Shown in pieces: positions 60,394 to 64,000 of a DNA stretch of 64,000 bases. The notes below the pieces were generated by a model. The model searched no databases and was not told the DNA's origin. It worked only from the letters and a program-made list of their open reading frames with translations. Positions within the stretch are counted from its first letter, which is position 1, and every line of letters starts with the position of its first letter. Location of the stretch: assembly GCA_001404055.1 (NCBI GenBank), contig CXTY01000036.1, positions 62,001 through 126,000 on the forward strand, given 5' to 3'. Origin of the DNA: Roseibium album (lineage in GTDB: Bacteria > Pseudomonadota > Alphaproteobacteria > Rhizobiales > Stappiaceae). Made by a program: the position numbers and the translations under genes.

Positions 60394-61059
60394 CTACTCC
60401 GCCTCAACCAACTGCTTCAGAATGGCGGTGTAATTTTCCACGCCCTGCGCGCCGGTGATCAGGTGGCGGCGATCGAAGACAACGGCGGGCACACCCTGAA
60501 CGCCGTTCTGGGTCCAGAAATTTTCCTCCTGACGCACCACCGCGGCAAACATCTCATCTTCCAGCACCTTAAAGGCAGCAGCTCTGTCAAGGCCAATGCT
60601 CTCGGCAACACCTGCAAGAACCTCGTTGTCATTGAGGTCTTTCCTGTCCTGAAAATAGGCTTCAAACAATGCCATCTTCAATGGATGTTCCTTGCCTTCG
60701 GGCCCAGCCCAGTGAATCAACTGATGCGCCTTGAATGTATTGACCATGCGCATGTCGTCGGTGAACCTGAATTCAAATCCGAGCCCGGCGCCAAGGTCAG
60801 TAAGCTTCTGCCGCGCCTCTTGTGACTGCTCGGACGTCGAACCGTATTTGCGCATGATATGTTCGCGCAGGTTCTCGCCTTCGGCAGCCATATCCGGATT
60901 GAGTTCAAAAGGGTGCCACTTGATGGCGACCGACACTCCGGTCTGTTCAATCGCCTTTTCAAGCTGCTTGAAGCCGACAATGCACCAGGGGCAGACAACA
61001 TCTGAAACAATGTCGATCTGAAGCACCTCTTCCATGTCGAGGTCGGTCATATCCGTCAT
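60394..61059 (-). CDS. DsbA-family (FrnE-like) oxidoreductase
   Basis: 221 residues from ATG 61059; the longer frame would start inside the upstream antiporter gene. The thioredoxin-fold active site is Cys23-Pro-Trp-Cys26 (DVVCPWCIVGF), followed by FELNPDMAAEGENLREHIMRKYG and the cis-Pro region GVQGVPAVVFDRRHLITGAQ, as in FrnE/polyketide-associated DsbA-like proteins. No signal peptide, so a cytoplasmic disulfide or glutathione-type reaction is likely. Third gene of the kefF-kefC-like operon, a context that fits electrophile or redox stress. Confidence 0.9.
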   Translation of the reverse strand: MTDMTDLDMEEVLQIDIVSDVVCPWCIVGFKQLEKAIEQTGVSVAIKWHPFELNPDMAAEGENLREHIMRKYGSTSEQSQEARQKLTDLGAGLGFEFRFTDDMRMVNTFKAHQLIHWAGPEGKEHPLKMALFEAYFQDRKDLNDNEVLAGVAESIGLDRAAAFKVLEDEMFAAVVRQEENFWTQNGVQGVPAVVFDRRHLITGAQGVENYTAILKQLVEAE

Positions 61060-61085
61060 GTGATGTCTCTTTCCGAAATCTTCTT

Positions 61086-62972
61086 TTAAAGCGTTGCATC
61101 GCCCTTGGGCGGAGGGTTCCATCCCCTTTCGGTGCGTTCATGGCTTTCTTCGCCGCGATCGACACGCATGATTTCATAGAGCGTCTCCGAATGGGCACGC
61201 ATAGCATCTATATAGGACTTGTCGACGCCGCCGTCGTGATAGTTTTCGCGAAGATCGTCCAGCATCGCTAGATCGTGATTGCGGAAGTCTTTTGCCTTGG
61301 TACGCGCTCTGAATGGATGCGCTCCTAGTTCAACGAGTGCCTTTCGGCCTATGGACATGGCTCCTTCGAACACTTCACGCTCGGCATGATGGGCCCCGGC
61401 TTTTTCCAGTTCATAGACATGGTGCCTATCCCTGGCGCGCGCGAGAATTTTCACATTGGGATAGGTACGTGCAACATGTTCGACCACCATGGTCTGCTTT
61501 TCCCGGTCATCGATGGCAGCGACAAAAAGATCAGCCTCCATCAGGCCTGCCCCATGAAGCAGGTCCGGACGGGTGACATCACCATAGAAGGTTCGAACGC
61601 CAACGCGTCCGAGGTTTTCAATCGTCTGGGGGTCGTGGTCCAGAATAACAACGTCATAACCGCTGGTCATGAGCAGGCGGGAGACGATCTGGCCGAAACG
61701 CCCCATGCCAGCAACGACGACCCGGCCACGACTATCGATCACATCCGGTTCGCGGTCCGTTTTTGCAATCACGCGCGGCGCCACAACTTTCTGATACAGA
61801 ATGAAAAGAGCTGGCGTGAACAGCATTGAGATCGCAACGACCAAAGTCATCGTCTGAAGCAGACTCTGTTCCAAGACGCCCGCACCGCTTGCAAATCCGA
61901 AAAGCACAAAGGCAAACTCGCCAGCCTGGGCAAGTCCAAGGGCAAAAAGCCAACGGTCGGCGCCTTGCAGCTTGAAGATGGTTCCAAGCGCGTAAAGCAG
62001 AGCAAACTTGGCAGCCATCAATCCGAAAGCCAGACCGAAGATTGTGCCCGGCGCCCCAAAGAGCAAACCGAAATCGATCCCCGCACCGACAGTCAGGAAA
62101 AACAGTCCTAGCAGGAGGCCTTTGAATGGCTCGATATCGCTTTCAAGCTCGTGCCTGTAATCGCTGTCCGACAGAACCACACCGGCAAGGAATGTTCCAA
62201 GTGCCGGGGACAAACCGACAAAATCCATCATCAGTGCGATGCCAATCACCAGCAACAAGGCCGTAGCGGTAAAAATCTCTCGCAGATGCGCTTCTGCAAT
62301 AAAGCGGAAGATCGGCCTCAGGAGATGTCGTCCGGCGACAATAATTGCAGCAATGACCGCCAGGATGATCAGTGCCTGAGCCCAGCCTGGCAGAGCTGCC
62401 AGCGCCTCGCCGCCATGACCGGCGGCCTCCCCGTGAGTGTCTGAGGCATCCGGATCACCATGCGCCACTGCAAGCAGCGGCAGGACCCCCAGCATTGGAA
62501 TGACGGCGATATCCTGGGTGAGCAAAACCGAGAAAGAACTTTGCCCGCCCTGCGTTTTCATCCACCCCTTTTCGTTCAGGGTCTGAAGCACGATTGCAGT
62601 CGATGAAAGCGCCAGGATCATGCCAAGCGCCAAAGCACTTTGCCATGATAGCCCGAACAACAGCCCGGCACCGGCAAAGACCGCTGTTGTACCAACAACC
62701 TGCAAGCCACCTAATCCGATCAGCTGTTTGCGCATTTTCCAGAGCACCGCGGGTCGCAGCTCCAGTCCAACAAGAAACAGCATCATCACCACGCCAAACT
62801 CGGCAAAGTGCTGAACGTCGGTTGTCTCCGATCCGACCACGCCAAGGATTGGACCGATAACAACACCGGCGATCAGATAGCCAAGGACGGACCCGAGGCC
62901 AAGACGATTGGCAATTGGAACAGCAATTACAGCAGCAGCAAGATAAACGAAGGCGTCGCTCAAAAGCTCCAT
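61086..62972 (-). CDS. KefC/KefB-type monovalent cation:proton antiporter-2
   Basis: 628 residues. About 12 helices fill the first ~380 residues (LGYLIAGVVIGPILGVVG, ALSSTAIVLQTLNEKGWM, GLSPALGTFLAGVVLSDSDYRHELESDIEPFKGLLLGLFFLTVGAGIDFG), then a TrkA-N/RCK domain starting RVVVAGMGRFGQIVSRLL with DHDPQTIENLGRVGVRTFYGDVTRPDLLHGAG. This is the architecture of glutathione-gated K+ efflux systems. A His/Glu/Asp-rich stretch (AHGDPDASDTHGEAAGHGGE) sits in a loop near residues 170-190. Its start overlaps the stop of the KefF-like gene (TGATG). Confidence 0.92.
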   Translation of the reverse strand: MELLSDAFVYLAAAVIAVPIANRLGLGSVLGYLIAGVVIGPILGVVGSETTDVQHFAEFGVVMMLFLVGLELRPAVLWKMRKQLIGLGGLQVVGTTAVFAGAGLLFGLSWQSALALGMILALSSTAIVLQTLNEKGWMKTQGGQSSFSVLLTQDIAVIPMLGVLPLLAVAHGDPDASDTHGEAAGHGGEALAALPGWAQALIILAVIAAIIVAGRHLLRPIFRFIAEAHLREIFTATALLLVIGIALMMDFVGLSPALGTFLAGVVLSDSDYRHELESDIEPFKGLLLGLFFLTVGAGIDFGLLFGAPGTIFGLAFGLMAAKFALLYALGTIFKLQGADRWLFALGLAQAGEFAFVLFGFASGAGVLEQSLLQTMTLVVAISMLFTPALFILYQKVVAPRVIAKTDREPDVIDSRGRVVVAGMGRFGQIVSRLLMTSGYDVVILDHDPQTIENLGRVGVRTFYGDVTRPDLLHGAGLMEADLFVAAIDDREKQTMVVEHVARTYPNVKILARARDRHHVYELEKAGAHHAEREVFEGAMSIGRKALVELGAHPFRARTKAKDFRNHDLAMLDDLRENYHDGGVDKSYIDAMRAHSETLYEIMRVDRGEESHERTERGWNPPPKGDATL

Positions 62973-63589
62973 CAGACTGCCTCCCCCTTAATGATGTAGT
63001 CGTCCAGAACATCTGTCAGAACCGCAGCTTTAGCCGCTTTTTTCAAGTCAAATCGATCCGCGACCAACGCCTTCAGGAGGTCATCATAAGCGTTGCGATG
63101 AACGTCCAGCCTGTTGTCTTCTACCGCCCGGCCAGCACCAAACATGACGAAGGGTGCCAGGTATCGCATCCCACAGAGATCAGCCGTCTTTTCAAAAGGG
63201 GCCAGAAGCCCGCGGATATCGGAGTGGTTCATGCCGCCCCTTGAATAAGCGTTGGGTTTGGCACCTGTCGAAATGGCATTCAAAAAAACCTTACCTTCAA
63301 GCGCGTGCCCATGAAGGCCGTAAGCAAATCCGTGCTCCAGCACCAGGTCCTGCCATTCCTTCATGATCGCGGGTGCTGAGTACCAATAAAATGGGTGTTG
63401 AAAAACAATCACATCATGCGTGGTCAGCCGGGCTTGTTCAGCGTCAACATTGATATCGAAATCCGGGTACTCCGCGTATAGATCTACTGTCGTTACACCC
63501 TCGACCGCTTGCGCGGTTTGAAAAAGCGGATAGTTCACCTCCGACCTATCTGGTCTTGGGTGGGCAAAATAAACGAGAACTTTAGCCAA
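62972..63589 (-). CDS. KefF/MdaB-like NAD(P)H quinone oxidoreductase
   Basis: 205 residues of flavodoxin-like fold: KVLVYFAHPRPDRSEVNYPLFQTA for FMN/FAD binding and VIVFQHPFYWYSAPAIMKEWQDLVLEHGFAYG, the hallmark of KefF, MdaB and NQO-type reductases. In E. coli KefF activates the KefC efflux channel and reduces quinones. The direct overlap with the KefC-like gene makes the same partnership very likely here. Confidence 0.92.
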   Translation of the reverse strand: MAKVLVYFAHPRPDRSEVNYPLFQTAQAVEGVTTVDLYAEYPDFDINVDAEQARLTTHDVIVFQHPFYWYSAPAIMKEWQDLVLEHGFAYGLHGHALEGKVFLNAISTGAKPNAYSRGGMNHSDIRGLLAPFEKTADLCGMRYLAPFVMFGAGRAVEDNRLDVHRNAYDDLLKALVADRFDLKKAAKAAVLTDVLDDYIIKGEAV

Positions 63590-63621
63590 TAGATCCCCCG
63601 GATGTGCACCTTGCGTTTCTA

Positions 63622-63657
63622 GACCACGGCTACCAAATCTGATTGGTAGCCGTAGTC
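63622..63657. promoter_or_regulatory. palindrome upstream of the kefF-like gene
   Basis: ACGGCTACCAA (63626-63636) and TTGGTAGCCGT (63643-63653) are perfect 11-bp arms around ATCTGA; one mismatch further out, GAC and GTC extend the match. It lies 37-64 bp before the kefF-like start. No T tract follows on either strand, so an operator is more likely than a terminator. Confidence 0.5.
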
Positions 63658-63756
63658 ATGAGCATTCATGCTTTATAGGGAGTAACGTCCCTTTCCGAAA
63701 GGTTCCGACGGCAAACCTATCTGTCTACGATAGTTGAACAATGTCTGCAGTTTGAC

Positions 63757-64000
63757 CTAGGAAAGGCTCACTCTTGTCCCGGTTTCACCGGCCTCGGCAA
63801 TTGCGTGAATGACTGCTTCAAAATGCAGGGCCTCCTTGAAGGACGGAAACGCCTGACGGTCTTCTGTAATCGCCCTCAGGAACTCGTGCGCTTCAACGAC
63901 CTTGAGGTCGTTAAACCCGAGCTGATGACCGGCTGCAGGAACGAACTGGCCATAGGGAGGATGCGCCGGACCGCTCAGGATTGTCTTGAAACCTTGTTCC
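63757..64000 (-). CDS. Gfo/Idh/MocA-family oxidoreductase, C-terminal end
   Basis: 80 C-terminal residues are present, the gene running off the window. FKTILSGPAHPPYGQFVPAAGHQLGFNDLKVVEAHEFLRAI is highly characteristic of the C-terminal domain of sugar- or inositol-related Gfo/Idh/MocA dehydrogenases. It ends with a TAG at 63757. The substrate and the operon lie beyond the window. Confidence 0.85.
   Translation of the reverse strand, partial: EQGFKTILSGPAHPPYGQFVPAAGHQLGFNDLKVVEAHEFLRAITEDRQAFPSFKEALHFEAVIHAIAEAGETGTRVSLS

Noticed and set aside
1..64000. CRISPR array, tRNA/rRNA, phage or transposase genes
   Set aside because: Looked for on both strands; no regularly spaced repeats, cloverleaf-like sequences with conserved T-loop, integrase or transposase motifs were recognised.

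Overview
The window reads as the chromosome of a marine-type alphaproteobacterium of the order Hyphomicrobiales. A Roseibium/Labrenzia-like organism is my best guess, from gene content only. Pointers are a C4-pathway 5-aminolevulinate synthase behind an Fnr/FixK-type box, many periplasmic solute-binding proteins, AglFG-like ABC permeases, a De Ley-Doudoroff galactose pathway, and REP-like hairpins of the kind scattered through alphaproteobacterial intergenic regions. No tRNA, rRNA, CRISPR array, prophage or insertion sequence was seen, so the region looks like ordinary, catabolism-rich chromosome.

Layout. 1-5.4 kb: the end of a DFR-like reductase, tryptophan 2,3-dioxygenase (kynA) and three binding proteins with no transporter next to them. 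5.5-12.3 kb: a transglutaminase/DUF2126 protein, an ATP-grasp/alpha-E protein and a second transglutaminase, a predicted peptide-ligase cluster, followed by a secreted trypsin-like protease. 13.9-21.6 kb (minus strand): LacI regulator, binding protein, two unusual permeases, a GH63-like glycosidase and an ATPase. Upstream of it lie rbsD, a CofD/YvcK-like gene and glycerate 2-kinase, and together these suggest uptake and cleavage of a glycosylglycerate-type solute. 25-30.2 kb: DUF427, an ArsR/SRPBCC pair, then a TetR-enoyl-CoA hydratase-acyl-CoA ligase-MaoC-MaoC operon. 30.5-34 kb: hemA, a DUF1194 protein and a cation/proton antiporter.

34.1-40.3 kb holds the most unusual locus. Seven tightly coupled genes include three different enzymes each fused to its own Rieske [2Fe-2S] domain: a GltB-like FMN/[3Fe-4S] protein, a ThDP-dependent enzyme, and a ferric-reductase-like transmembrane haem protein. 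Four small or unknown membrane proteins go with them. I do not recognise this as a described system. It looks like a membrane-linked electron-transfer pathway.

40.3-46.1 kb (minus strand): a complete branched-chain-type ABC transporter with an alpha/beta hydrolase. Its upstream region carries a near-copy of the perfect palindrome found in front of the TetR gene at 30 kb, which predicts one regulon joining import to CoA activation and beta-oxidation-like steps. 47.9-60.2 kb: a galactoside regulon. IclR and an ATPase are divergent from a binding protein, two permeases, GH36 alpha-galactosidase, an SDR (putative galactose dehydrogenase with the catalytic Lys replaced by Asn), dgoK, dgoA, an SMP-30 lactonase and GH42 beta-galactosidase. 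Galactonate dehydratase is not in the window. 60.4-63.6 kb: a KefF/KefC-like K+ efflux pair with a DsbA-family oxidoreductase. The window ends inside a Gfo/Idh/MocA oxidoreductase gene.

A recurrent design is a strong hairpin directly after the binding-protein gene in all three complete ABC operons. It probably sets the stoichiometry between the binding protein and the membrane parts.
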